Of a DNA stretch of 64,000 nucleotides, positions 52,007-61,211 are shown in pieces. The stretch's first letter is position 1. Each line of letters begins with the position of its first letter. Under the pieces are notes generated by a model. It saw only the letters and a program-made list of their open reading frames with translations. It was not told where the DNA came from and did not search any database. Made by a program: the position numbers and the translations under genes. Source of the stretch: CAYUHK01 sp964475165 (GTDB lineage: Bacteria; Verrucomicrobiota; Kiritimatiellia; JAAZAB01); the NCBI GenBank assembly GCA_964475165.1, contig CAYYVN010000001.1, positions 144,339-208,338 of the forward strand, written 5' to 3'.

Positions 52007-54527
52007 ATGCAGCGCCTGATAGTCATAATGGGAATGATCTGGATTGGCGGTGGACTCTGCTGTCTGGGGCAGTCAGCAGCCGATAACGAGCCACCCGCCG
52101 CCAGCCCCTTGGCGGCGGAAGCGGCCGATCTCTTGGCGGAAGATGCAGTCGCCGCCATGGCTCTGCCGCCGCTCGTACCAGCTGACCCTGACCTGGCCGC
52201 CGCCACGACGCTGGTGGGTTTGAAATATGAAGCTATGGATCTGGATGAGGTGCTCAAGCAGTATAGTGAGTGGACGGGGCTGGCCATCCTGAAGGCGCCG
52301 GATGTGCCGGCGGTTAAGATCACCCTCAAGTGTCCCAAACGCTTGCCCAAAGCGGAAGCTCTCCTGGCTATCGAGGGGGTCTTGGGCATGCATGGCGTGG
52401 CCCTGGTGCCCATGGGCGCCAACTTTCTGAAAGTGGTGCCGATCTCGGCGGCACGGCAGTTTGGCATGGAAACCGGCCTGGGCGAGCTCGATCAAAGCAT
52501 TGCCGATACCGATAAACTCGTCAGCCGTATCATTGAACTAAAACATATCGATATCAGCGAGGCCCAGGGCACCATCCAGAGCCTGTTGCATAGTTACGGC
52601 AAAATCATGCCCCTGGAACGCGTGAACTGCCTGCTGGTCACGGATACGGCCATCAATATCAAACGCGTGCTGGAAATCCTGGAAGTGATTGATCAGCCCA
52701 TTGAATTACGCGAGGAACTCCGGATCTTCCCGATCATCCATGCTAAAGCTTCGGAGATCATGACTAAAATCGAAGCTATTTTGGCCGATGTTCAAACGCG
52801 CGATTCGCGCACGAGACTGATTCAGCAGCAGTTAAGCGCCACGCGCACGCCGACGCCATCCGCTCAGCCCGGCCGCCCCGCCTCGACCCGGACCACCGAT
52901 CCCGTCTTGGATTTATTGCGCCGCGCGCGTTCAGCCGAGCAGGGTGTTGCCCAGGATAAAATCAAGATGGTCGCCGATGATCGCACCAATAGTTTGATCA
53001 TCATTGCTCGTCCTGAGCATTTTCGTTTTATCGAGAATATCATCCAGGCCTTGGATTGTCAGGTGGAGCCGGATGTGAGCATCAAGGTGTTTTTCTTGGA
53101 ATACGCCGAGGCCAAGGAAGTGCTCAGCCTGCTTACCAGCCTGGTGGCGGCGGCGGCCGATACCAAGACCCAGACCCCAACCCCGCCGGCGCGGCCCACG
53201 CCGGCCCTAACGCCCTCCTTCGAGGGGCGCTCCGCAGCGGACGGGCAGCGGGGCGAAACAGCGGCCAGTCGCTCCGGAGAGATTCAGATCAGTGGCAAGC
53301 TCTCCTCGGACGTCAAGATCATCGCTGACCAGCGCACCAATGCCTTGCTGGTGATGGCCACCAAAAACGATATGCTCACCATCGAAACCCTCTTGGCCAA
53401 GCTGGATATTTCGCTGGCGCAGGTCCTGATCGAGGTGGTCATTCTCGAGGTGGGCCTGAATAAAGATGTGAAAATGGGCATTGATTGGCTGCAGAAATCC
53501 ATGGTGGCCTATAATAAACAATCCGGCGGCGGGCGCCGCGCATTCCTGGGCTTTGCCGGCTCCAGCATGCAGGGCACCTATGGGCAGCTGATGGATGCCA
53601 CCACGCTCACGGATGTGTCTCAGAATATTGCCNNNNNNNNNNAGCTATTATTTCAGCATCTTCGATTTGAATATCGATGCTGTGATGAATATGCTGAAAA
53701 CCACCAGTGATGCCCGCATTCTTTCCACGCCGATCATCCTGACCACCGATAATAAAGAAGCTAAGATCATGGTTGGCGAAAAACGGCCGATCGTCACCTC
53801 CACCAGTATTTCCTCCGGCGGCACCCAGCAATCGGGCTATGAATATAAAGATATCGGGATCGAACTGACGGTCACTCCGCACATCAATAAAAAAGGTTTT
53901 GTGGTGATGGAAGTGTCTCAGAAAATCAACAATGTGGGCGAGGTGGTTAAGATCGATGGCAATGAGGTGCCGGTCATCACCAGCCGGGAGTTCGGAGCTT
54001 CTATTTCCGTCAATGATCGGCGCACGATCGTGCTCGGCGGTTTGGTGAGTACGGAGACGAAAAAGAACACCGGTGGCGTTCCTTTCCTCAGCGATATTCC
54101 CCTGTTGGGCTACCTGTTTGGCAGCACGAGCGATGCTGATAGCCGTCGCGAATTGATGGTGCTGATCACACCCTATGTGCTCAATGATCCGCAGGATATT
54201 TACACCGAAACCGCGCGCCGTTTTAATGCCATGCAAAAAGCCGATGATTTATTGCGCGTGGATTGGTCTGAATCTGAGCTGGGCAAACCGTTAACGGTGG
54301 AGCAGTTGCGCCAGCGGCGTTTTGATAAAGAGCGCAGCGAGCGCGAGATCGAGGCCAGTTGGAAGGAAATGCAAAAAGAGGCCGCCAGATCGGCGCGTCA
54401 GACCAAGCTCCCGGCGCCATCTATTCCGCTCAGGGCTGAAGAGGGCATCACCAATGTCACCTTCAAGACGGAGGAAATCATGCTGGAGCCGGTCGCGGGC
54501 AGCTCCAATGCTCTGCCTTTACCTTGA
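52007..54527 (+). CDS. gspD: Type II secretion secretin GspD (interrupted by an assembly gap)
   Basis: Outer-membrane secretin channel. Signal peptide from ATG 52007 (MQRLIVIMGMIWIGG), N0/N1-N3 domains (ELKHIDISEAQGTIQSLLHS; KMVADDRTNSLIIIARPEH; TNALLVMATKND), then the secretin domain with ARILSTPIILTTDNKEAKIMVGEKRPI, VTPHIN, IVLGGLVS and VPFLSDIPLLGYLFG. Ten N at 53633-53642 split the gene: the frame before ends QNIA, the frame after resumes SYYFSIFDLN one phase off, so the true gap is not 10 bases. A charged C-terminal extension of ~120 residues follows the secretin domain. It is last in the operon, where gspD more often comes first or second. Confidence 0.93.
53633..53642. other. Assembly gap (10 N) inside gspD
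   Basis: Ten ambiguous bases mark an unresolved join. Good secretin sequence continues on both sides in different frames, so some bases are missing; the apparent frameshift is technical, not biological. Confidence 0.97.
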
Positions 54528-54670
54528 GCGGTCGCTTGCCTTGCGGCTTCCAGTCAGCCCTGCCAGAGAATCCTTTCCGCAGATAAAAGCTCTCTCAGCT
54601 CGGCTCTGCAAGAGGTTTCCGGGTGCGCGCGGCCCCCAGGCTCGCCAGAGATCACGGGCTGGCCGGCGGC

Positions 54671-55207
54671 TTAATTGGTGCTGGAGAGCTTCTTGAGTTC
54701 GTCGCGCAGGCGCGCGGCATCCTCGAAGCGTTCTTCGGCGACAGCCTGGGCTATCTTTTGCTTGAGGGCTTCCGCGGGCGATAAGGCTTTGGGCGGTTTG
54801 GCGGCGGCCTCCTTTTGCAAGAGCACGCCGGCGGTTTCCATGACTTCCTCGGCGACATAAATGGGAGCCGCACAGCGCAAGGCCAGCGCCATGGCATCGC
54901 TGGGCCGCGCATCAATTGCCGACTCCATGCCGTTGCATTCCAGGAAAATTTTGGCATAAAAGGTGTTCTCGCGCAGGGCCGTGATTTCCACGCGTTTCAG
55001 ACGGCATTCCAGGTTATCCAGTACGGACTTAAAGAGATCATGCGTGAGTGGCCGCGGAGTTTTCATTTGGTCGAGGAAGAGCAGGATGGCTTGCGCCTCG
55101 GCGGCGCCAATGAAAATGGGCACGGTGCGCTGGTCCTCTTTAGCGCGCAGGAAGACCACATAGCCCATATTGGAAAACGATACTTGCGCTATTTGGACCA
55201 GGATCAT
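54671..55207 (-). CDS. Bifunctional nuclease (DUF151) family protein with UVR domain
   Basis: 178 residues. Residues 1-130 are the BFN/DUF151 domain (VPIFIGAAEAQAILLFL, TPRPLTHDLF, AIDARPSDAMALALRCAAPIYV); residues ~143-175 form a UVR helical hairpin (ALKQKIAQAVAEERFEDAAR) as in UvrB/UvrC and Clp partners. BFN homologues in plants and Thermotoga have RNase/DNase activity. The fusion with UVR is common in some phyla. It has its own promoter overlapping the 3' end of hflX on the same strand and is convergent with gspD. Confidence 0.88.
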   Translation of the reverse strand: MILVQIAQVSFSNMGYVVFLRAKEDQRTVPIFIGAAEAQAILLFLDQMKTPRPLTHDLFKSVLDNLECRLKRVEITALRENTFYAKIFLECNGMESAIDARPSDAMALALRCAAPIYVAEEVMETAGVLLQKEAAAKPPKALSPAEALKQKIAQAVAEERFEDAARLRDELKKLSSTN

Positions 55208-55234
55208 CAGGCACCTCGCTCATCTTTGAGGATA

Positions 55235-55263
55235 TTATGCGCAAGATTACGGCATTTATCAAG
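55235..55263 (-). promoter_or_regulatory. Promoter of the bifunctional nuclease gene
   Basis: Minus strand: TTGATA (55263-55258), exact 17-base spacer, CATAAT (55240-55235), 28 bases before the ATG at 55207. GAGG lies in the short leader. Confidence 0.65.
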
Positions 55264-56359
55264 CACGGAATGGATGGGCGGAGAACATTTGCGCCATGCG
55301 TTCCTTGAGCGCGGGGAATCCCTGCCGTCGCAAGGCCGAAACAACCAGGGCTTGCGGGTGCTCGCTGAGCAGTTGCGCGAGCGCGGCCTGGGCTGGTGCG
55401 CGGTCGGCCTTGTTGAAGAGGAGCAAGGCGGGCTGTTCGGCCCCGATCTCGGCCAGGGTGGAGCGCACCACGGCCAGCTGTTCATTCACATAAGCCTGGC
55501 TGGCATCGGCCACGATCAAGAGTAGGTCCGCGGCGTTGATTTCTTCCAGGGTAGCGCGGAAAGATGCCACCAGACCGTGGGGCAATTGGCGAATGAAGCC
55601 GACCGTATCAGTCAACATGACCTCCCGGCGCTGGGGCAGAAACATCAAACGGCTTTTGGTATCCAGCGTGGCGAAGAGGCGATCATCCACATAGGCTTGG
55701 GCATCGGTTAAGGCATTGAGCAGGGTGGATTTGCCGGCATTGGTATAGCCCACCAGGCAGACCACCGGCCAGCGCCGCCGATCGCGCGTCTGGCGGCGCC
55801 GTTTTTGGATGGCGCGCAGTTTCTTTTTCAGCACGGTAATGCGCGCGAGCATCGGCGCGCGGCGTAATTGGAAAGGGCTTTCGCCGGGGCCGCGCATGCC
55901 GATCCCGCCCTGAAAACGCTGTTGCTTGGCTGAGACCGGCACGCGCGAGGCCAAGTACTGCAGTTGGGCCAGCTCAACCTGGATTTGAGCTTCCGCCGAA
56001 CGCGCGCGGCGCGCGAAGATTTGCAGGATCAGCTCGGTGCGATCAATCACCTTGACCCCGATGGCCAGGTCCAGGTTGTTGACTTGGATCGGCGAGAGGT
56101 TGTTGTCGAAGATCAGCAGGTTGGCCTGGGCCTCGCGGCAGGCCAGTTGGATTTCGGCCAGTTTGCCTTCACCGATAAAGAAGGCCGCATGGGGTCTCTC
56201 GCGGCGTTGGGTGATATTGCCCAAAACCAGCGCGCCGGCTGTTTCAGCCAGCCGTTCCAGTTCGGCCAGCGAGTCGCTGGCGCTGGTTTTGTCCTGGCGA
56301 CCGATGCTCACCTGTATCAGCAGTGCGCGTTCGCCGGCGGCGGCCGGCATATTTTTCAT
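55259..56359 (-). CDS. hflX: Ribosome-associated GTPase HflX
   Basis: 366 residues. Splits stalled 70S ribosomes. The N-terminal HflX domain has FFIGEGKLAEI, LLIFDNNLSPIQVNNL and VIDRTELILQIFARRARSAE plus the GPGESPFQL loop; the G domain has G1 GYTNAGKSTL, G3 DTVGFI, G4 NKAD. The length is short for the family, with a minimal C-terminus. Its start overlaps the stop of a small Cys-rich gene by four bases. Confidence 0.95.
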   Translation of the reverse strand: MKNMPAAAGERALLIQVSIGRQDKTSASDSLAELERLAETAGALVLGNITQRRERPHAAFFIGEGKLAEIQLACREAQANLLIFDNNLSPIQVNNLDLAIGVKVIDRTELILQIFARRARSAEAQIQVELAQLQYLASRVPVSAKQQRFQGGIGMRGPGESPFQLRRAPMLARITVLKKKLRAIQKRRRQTRDRRRWPVVCLVGYTNAGKSTLLNALTDAQAYVDDRLFATLDTKSRLMFLPQRREVMLTDTVGFIRQLPHGLVASFRATLEEINAADLLLIVADASQAYVNEQLAVVRSTLAEIGAEQPALLLFNKADRAPAQAALAQLLSEHPQALVVSALRRQGFPALKERMAQMFSAHPFRA

Positions 56360-56625
56360 AGGTGTTGCCTGGCTTTCATTTTGCGTCGATGCAGAAATAG
56401 CGCCGTTCGACTGGTGCGGAATGCTTCTTGGCGCAATTGGCGGCGAGTTTTTACATGGGGCGCTTCCCGCCAGGCCTGATACTGGAGCAGGAGAGCTTGA
56501 TTATTAAAGCCCGGGCATTTTTGGCCTCGCCATTGTTGGCGTGGGGCCGCATATTGCCAGCAATAGCGGCCCATATTTAAGGGGCAGGTATAACAGGCAT
56601 GTACGGGTTTAGGGCCAGATTTCAT
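56356..56625 (-). CDS. Small cysteine-rich protein coupled to hflX
   Basis: 89 residues. Four cysteines in the first 40 residues (C11, C14, C22, C37; CYTCPLNMGRYCW...KC) suggest a zinc or Fe-S site, followed by a Trp/Gln-rich then strongly basic helical tail (KTRRQLRQEAFRTSR, LHRRKMKARQHL). The stop overlaps the hflX ATG (ATGA), which argues the gene is translated and functionally tied to HflX. The basic tail would suit RNA or ribosome binding. No family is recognised. Confidence 0.6.
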   Translation of the reverse strand: MKSGPKPVHACYTCPLNMGRYCWQYAAPRQQWRGQKCPGFNNQALLLQYQAWREAPHVKTRRQLRQEAFRTSRTALFLHRRKMKARQHL

Positions 56626-56751
56626 ATCAATATCTTAGCATAGCTCTGGATCGAAAAAAAGAGCCAAATACCGGCTTGTCTCAGGGCCCGCCTGGCAGCC
56701 GGCGGGAGCCCTGGGCTTCCAGCAGTGATTTTTGGCCTGGATCCAAAAGAT

Positions 56752-56780
56752 CGGCGCCTCAGGCTGCGCGCCGTCTTTTT
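56752..56780 (+). terminator. Candidate hairpin plus T-run upstream of eno (attenuator or terminator)
   Basis: cggcgc (56752-56757) and gcgccg (56768-56773) form a 6-bp GC stem with a 10-base loop followed by TCTTTTT. It lies ~110 bases before the eno start. Short stem; could be chance. Confidence 0.35.
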
Positions 56781-56887
56781 CCTTGCCTTTGCCGATGGTT
56801 CCCTTTATGCTTCCTGCTCACTTTGAACACGCCCGCGGGCAACCCAATTCCAGCGCTAAGCTGGAGCATTGCAGAAGGAGAAGAGGC

Positions 56888-58162
56888 ATGTCGGAAATCG
56901 TTGATATTGTGGCTCGGGAAATCTTGGATTCACGCGGCAATCCCACCCTGGAAGCGGAAGTGCATCTGGGGACCGGTATCGTTGGCCGCGCCGCCGTGCC
57001 TTCGGGGGCTTCCACCGGTGAGAACGAAGCCCTGGAACTGCGGGATGGAGATCAAAAACGCTATGCTGGCAAGGGCGTTTTGAAGGCTGTTAAAAATGTT
57101 CAAACCATGATCCGTCCGGCCTTGATCGGCTGCGATGCTCTGGACCAGATAGGCTTGGATCGCCGGCTGCTGGCGCTGGATGGCACGGCAACCAAGAAGA
57201 AACTGGGCGCCAATGCCATGCTGGGTGTGTCTTTAGCGACGGCCAAAGCGGCGGCGGCTTTTGTGGGCTTGCCGCTCTTTCGCTATATCGGCGGCGCCAA
57301 TGCTAAGGTCTTGCCGGTGCCCATGCTCAATATCTTGAATGGCGGCGCGCATTCCGATGCGCCCATTGATTTGCAGGAATACATGATCATGCCCAAGGGC
57401 GCCTCTTCCTTTGCTGAGGCCCTGCGTATGGGCGCCGAGACCTTCCATGCTCTTAAGGGCATCCTGCGCGGCCGCCAACTCAGCACGGCTGTTGGCGATG
57501 AAGGGGGCTTTGCTCCTAACCTGCGTAACAATACCGAGCCGCTGGAAATGATCGTTAAGGCCATTCGGCAGGCTGGCTATAAGCCCGGCAAGGATATCTA
57601 TATCGCTTTGGACGCGGCCGCCAGCGAGTTTTATGATAAAGCGGCGCGGCGCTATGTCTTCAAGAAAAGCGATCGCTCCCGGAAAACGGCGCCTGAATTG
57701 GTGGCCTTTTATGTGGCCTTGGCCAAAAAATATCCTATTCTCAGCATAGAGGATGGCATGGCCGAGGGCGACTGGCCGGGCTGGAAACTGCTCACCGAAA
57801 AACTGGGCGCCACGACCCAGATCGTGGGCGATGATCTCTTTGTCACCAATACCCGTTTCCTGGCCAAGGGCATTAAACAGGGAGTGGCCAATTCAATCCT
57901 GGTTAAACTCAACCAGATCGGCACTTTGAGCGAGACGCTGGATGCCATCCAGATGGCTCATCGCGCCGGCTATACGGCGGTTATCAGCCACCGCTCCGGC
58001 GAAACTGAGGATACGACCATTGCCGATCTGACGGTAGCCGTGAATGCTGGCCAGATTAAAACCGGCTCGGCCTGTCGCACCGATCGCATCTGCAAATACA
58101 ATCAATTGCTGCGCATTGAAGAAAGCCTGGGCCGGGAGGCCATCTATGGCGGCCTGATCTAG
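56888..58162 (+). CDS. eno: Enolase
   Basis: 424 residues from ATG 56888, with AGAAGGAG upstream; longer frames upstream lack enolase sequence. Converts 2-phosphoglycerate to PEP. REILDSRGNPTLEAEV, VPSGASTG, LGANAMLGVSLA, LNGGAHSD, VGDEGGFAPN, SIEDGMAEGDW, VGDDLFVTN, and the C-terminal VISHRSGETEDTTIADLTVA with the catalytic Lys in LVKLNQIGTL are all present. First of a plus-strand series that goes on to a FtsB-like gene. Confidence 0.97.
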   Translation: MSEIVDIVAREILDSRGNPTLEAEVHLGTGIVGRAAVPSGASTGENEALELRDGDQKRYAGKGVLKAVKNVQTMIRPALIGCDALDQIGLDRRLLALDGTATKKKLGANAMLGVSLATAKAAAAFVGLPLFRYIGGANAKVLPVPMLNILNGGAHSDAPIDLQEYMIMPKGASSFAEALRMGAETFHALKGILRGRQLSTAVGDEGGFAPNLRNNTEPLEMIVKAIRQAGYKPGKDIYIALDAAASEFYDKAARRYVFKKSDRSRKTAPELVAFYVALAKKYPILSIEDGMAEGDWPGWKLLTEKLGATTQIVGDDLFVTNTRFLAKGIKQGVANSILVKLNQIGTLSETLDAIQMAHRAGYTAVISHRSGETEDTTIADLTVAVNAGQIKTGSACRTDRICKYNQLLRIEESLGREAIYGGLI

Positions 58163-58246
58163 CCTTGCGCCTGGCGCCGCCGGAGTCCCGCTCGGGATAT
58201 TTGCGTTGGATGCCTGGTGATCTTGCGGAGCATGGAGAAAGGGCAC

Positions 58247-58561
58247 ATGCGTTTCTGGCTAACCATGTATCGCTTGGCCTGCGCGGCTTTCGCGATCGTG
58301 ATGGTTATCGCGATCATCGCCGTTTTTTGGCCTAAAATGCGCCAAATACAGGAACGCCAACGCAAGGCGGCGGTGCTGGAGGAGGAAAATCGTATCCAGG
58401 AGCAAATGACCCAACAATTGCGGCAGCAGCAGGAGCAGTTTGTTTCCAATCCTCAATATGTGGAGCGGGTGGCCCGCGAGGAATTGGGCAAAGCTAAACC
58501 GGGCGAAACAATCTTTCGCTTTATAGAACATAAAACCAACGCATATCGCATGCGCCGTTAG
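58247..58561 (+). CDS. FtsB/DivIC-like septum-formation initiator protein
   Basis: 104 residues from ATG 58247 with GAAAGGG upstream. A single N-terminal membrane helix (~7-28), then a coiled coil rich in Gln and Glu (~35-70), then VARRELG-like ARELGKAKPGE (here VAREELGKAKPGE), the FtsB/DivIC hallmark. These proteins form the FtsQBL divisome complex. Enolase followed by ftsB is a widespread gene pair in Gram-negative bacteria, which supports the call. Confidence 0.88.
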   Translation: MRFWLTMYRLACAAFAIVMVIAIIAVFWPKMRQIQERQRKAAVLEEENRIQEQMTQQLRQQQEQFVSNPQYVERVAREELGKAKPGETIFRFIEHKTNAYRMRR

Positions 58562-58609
58562 CAGGCGGCCCCAGCGGCCCGCTCCCTGTTGCGAGAGGAG
58601 GCTTAATCC

Positions 58610-59182
58610 ATGAGTTCCCTGGGACATAACCTTAAGGTTTTAATGCCCCTCGCCGATGGCGTGGAGGAGATGGAAGCGATCATCATGCTGGATGTTTTTC
58701 GGAGGGTGCCCTGGATGGTCAGCAGTGCCAGCCTCAAGCCGGGCCCGGTGACAACGGCCCATGGCGTGCGCTTGATGCCCGATGTGCTCTGGTCTGATAT
58801 CGATCCGGCGGCTTTCGATCTGCTGGCTATTCCGGGTGGCCAGGCTGGCACCGCCGCCCTCGTGGCTGATGAGCGCATCCTCGCGGCCGTGCGCGCCTTT
58901 GCGCAGGCCGCTAAATGGATCGCGGCGATCTGCGCCGGCCCACTGGTGCTCGAGGCCGCCGGAGTGCTGGCCGGGCGGCGGGCAACCTGTCATCCGGCCG
59001 TGCCCCTGACCCAAACCCGGCGCTTGCCAGATCGCGTGGTGTTGGATGGTAAAATAGCTACCAGTCAAGGGCCTGGCTCGACGCTGGAGTTTGCCTTAAA
59101 GATTGTGGATGCCATAGCTGGTTATGCGCGGGCGGCGGCGCTGGCCGAAGCCATGGTGGTGGCTCAGCCGGCTCGGCCTTGA
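58610..59182 (+). CDS. DJ-1/PfpI (ThiJ/YajL) family protein
   Basis: 190 residues. VLMPLADGVEEMEAI carries the conserved Glu of the DJ-1 group, and AAICAGPLVLEAAG has the nucleophilic Cys at the elbow; LLAIPGGQAGTAAL and KIATSQGPGSTLEFAL are other family blocks. Members are glyoxalase III/deglycase or redox chaperones. The exact activity cannot be read from sequence. Confidence 0.93.
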   Translation: MSSLGHNLKVLMPLADGVEEMEAIIMLDVFRRVPWMVSSASLKPGPVTTAHGVRLMPDVLWSDIDPAAFDLLAIPGGQAGTAALVADERILAAVRAFAQAAKWIAAICAGPLVLEAAGVLAGRRATCHPAVPLTQTRRLPDRVVLDGKIATSQGPGSTLEFALKIVDAIAGYARAAALAEAMVVAQPARP

Positions 59183-59238
59183 GGGCCAGTGCGTCCCGAG
59201 GCTTGGCAGTTTGTGGGTTGAGAGAGCAGGTGGCCGAT

Positions 59239-60645
59239 ATGCGAGTTCGAGATACATCCGATGTGCTGGCGAGTTGCCTGGCGGTGATCGCGGATGCGCT
59301 GGCCATTTTTATAGGCTTTATGCTGGCCACCTGGATTCGTTTTGATAGCGGCCTGATCCCCCTCTATCATGATTATCCGCCGGAGCATCTCTATAGCATG
59401 TATGCTCAGGGTCTGGGCATTGCCACCCTCATGTTCCTCTTTATTTTTCAATCACTGCGTCTCTATGTGCGCCCGCAGAGCGGTTCCTTTGGCGATAAGA
59501 TTCCGCGCCTGATCCATGGCATTGGCTTAGGGCTGCTGCTGTCGTTGGCCTTGGCCTTCGCTTTGCGCACCGATCCGCCTTTCTCGCGTGTCATGGCGCT
59601 GGTGGCGGCGCCCATGATCACCCTGTGTGTGCTCTTGGAGCGCTATCTCTTGTTTCGCTGGGAACTGCGCCTGGCCCGTCGGCGCCAAGCCGTCAATCGC
59701 GTTTTGATCGTGGGGACCGATGCCATCGCCGTGCGTTTGCGGCAGGCCTTGCAGCAGGAGCCGCGCTTGGGCGCGCGGGTGGTTGGGTTTCTGCAGACCC
59801 GCTCAACTGAGCCGCATGCGGATATCCCCGCCGAACTCATGCGAGGCTCACAGGCCGAACTGAAAGCTCTGCTGGCCGCCGGCGCGGTGGATCAGGTGAT
59901 CCTCACCGATACATCCATCGGCCAGCCACGCATGGTGGAGATGATCCTGGAATGCGAGCAGGCCCTGGTGACTTTTAATGTGGTGCCCGATCTGTTTCGT
60001 CTGCTCACCACCGAGGTGGATATGCAAACCATCGGCTCCATCCCGCTTTTGGGCGTTAGCCGCTGGCCGCTGGATCGCTTCTGGAATAGATTGTTGAAGC
60101 GTCTGGCGGATATCGCGGGCGCCGCCGTGGGCCTGGTGCTGCTGGCGCCGCTGGGAGGGGTGTTGGCGCTGATGATCAAGCGCGACTCGCCGGGCCCAGT
60201 ATTTTATAAACAGGAACGCTGTGGGGAGAATGGTAAGACCTTCATGTTCCGCACGATGCATGTCGATGCCGAGGCAACCACCGGACCAGTGTGGGCGGTG
60301 CCCGGCGATCCGCGCCGCACGCGTTGCGGCGCTTGGCTGCGGCGCTATAACCTGGATGAGCTGCCCCAGCTCTGGAATGTGCTTAAAGGCGATATGAGCC
60401 TGGTCGGCCCGCGTCCGGAACGGCCTTGCTTCGTGCAACAGTTTCGCGAAGATATCTCCCGCTATATGTGGCGCCATGTCTCCAAACCTGGCATCACCGG
60501 CTGGGCTCAGGTCAATGGCTTGCGCGGCCAGACCGATCTTCAGGAGCGGATCCAATATGATTTATATTACCTGGAAAACTGGTCGCTGGCTTTCGATTTC
60601 AAGATCATCATCCGAAGTTTTTTCAGTCGCGAAAACGCCTATTGA
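59239..60645 (+). CDS. Polyprenyl-phosphate sugar-phosphotransferase (WcaJ/PssZ-like)
   Basis: 468 residues from ATG 59239 (upstream in-frame TTG and GTG overlap the previous gene). Starts an exopolysaccharide or O-antigen unit by loading sugar 1-phosphate onto undecaprenyl phosphate. Four N-terminal helices, a CoA-binding-like middle domain (RVLIVGTDAIAVRLRQAL), then the bacterial sugar transferase domain: KRDSPGPVFYKQERCGENGK, FRTMHVDAE, LRRYNLDELPQLWNVLKGDMSLVGPRPERP and KPGITGWAQVNGLRG. This is a full-length two-domain initiating enzyme. No other polysaccharide genes follow here. Confidence 0.94.
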   Translation: MRVRDTSDVLASCLAVIADALAIFIGFMLATWIRFDSGLIPLYHDYPPEHLYSMYAQGLGIATLMFLFIFQSLRLYVRPQSGSFGDKIPRLIHGIGLGLLLSLALAFALRTDPPFSRVMALVAAPMITLCVLLERYLLFRWELRLARRRQAVNRVLIVGTDAIAVRLRQALQQEPRLGARVVGFLQTRSTEPHADIPAELMRGSQAELKALLAAGAVDQVILTDTSIGQPRMVEMILECEQALVTFNVVPDLFRLLTTEVDMQTIGSIPLLGVSRWPLDRFWNRLLKRLADIAGAAVGLVLLAPLGGVLALMIKRDSPGPVFYKQERCGENGKTFMFRTMHVDAEATTGPVWAVPGDPRRTRCGAWLRRYNLDELPQLWNVLKGDMSLVGPRPERPCFVQQFREDISRYMWRHVSKPGITGWAQVNGLRGQTDLQERIQYDLYYLENWSLAFDFKIIIRSFFSRENAY

Positions 60646-60681
60646 GCGTGGGCTTGGGCCATTATTGAACGGAGTCGTCGT

Positions 60682-61140
60682 GTGAAGCATTCTATTCTGT
60701 TGGGTTGGTGTTTTAATGCGACTTTCTGGTCGGGCTTCTGCGCCTGGTTCCTGGCTCAGAGCACGAAGATGTTTTGTTTCTATGTGCGCACGCGCCGCAT
60801 CAATTTTGGCTATTTGGTCAGTACCGGCGGCATGCCCAGCGCTCATTCCAGCCTGGCGGCGGCCCTGGCGACCTCGGTGGCCATGCGCGTGGGTACGGCC
60901 GACCCGCTTTTTGCCATGACGCTGGCCTTTGCCATTGTGGTTATGTTCGACGCCCAGAGCGTACGCCACGCGGCGGGCATGCAGGCGCGTCTTCTCAATC
61001 AAATGATGGATGAGCTTTTCAAGGCACGCCGCTTTTCCATTGAGAAGCTCGAAGAATTACTGGGGCATACCCGGCTGGAAGTTATCATGGGCATGCTCAT
61101 GGGTGTTTTTGTGGCCTTGCTGGTGCATGCCCTGGCCTAG
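60682..61140 (+). CDS. Divergent PAP2 family protein (DUF212, YuiD-like)
   Basis: 152 residues from a GTG at 60682. Small membrane protein with GGMPSAHSSLAAALATSVAM and FDAQSVRHAAGMQARLLN, the conserved blocks of the DUF212/YuiD family of divergent PAP2-like phosphatases. LEELLGHTRLEVIMGMLMGV near the end is also family-typical. Presumed lipid-phosphate phosphatase; activity unproven for most members. Confidence 0.92.
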   Translation: MKHSILLGWCFNATFWSGFCAWFLAQSTKMFCFYVRTRRINFGYLVSTGGMPSAHSSLAAALATSVAMRVGTADPLFAMTLAFAIVVMFDAQSVRHAAGMQARLLNQMMDELFKARRFSIEKLEELLGHTRLEVIMGMLMGVFVALLVHALA

Positions 61141-61211
61141 CTTGATCCAGACGGCTGGCGCGCCGCCGCGCCCAACTAATGCTAAATAAGTAAAGAGGAG
61201 TCCCTGGCAAT

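Noticed and set aside
51947..54527. gspD as two genes or a pseudogene
   Set aside because: The break coincides with ten N; secretin sequence is good on both sides, so this is an assembly gap.
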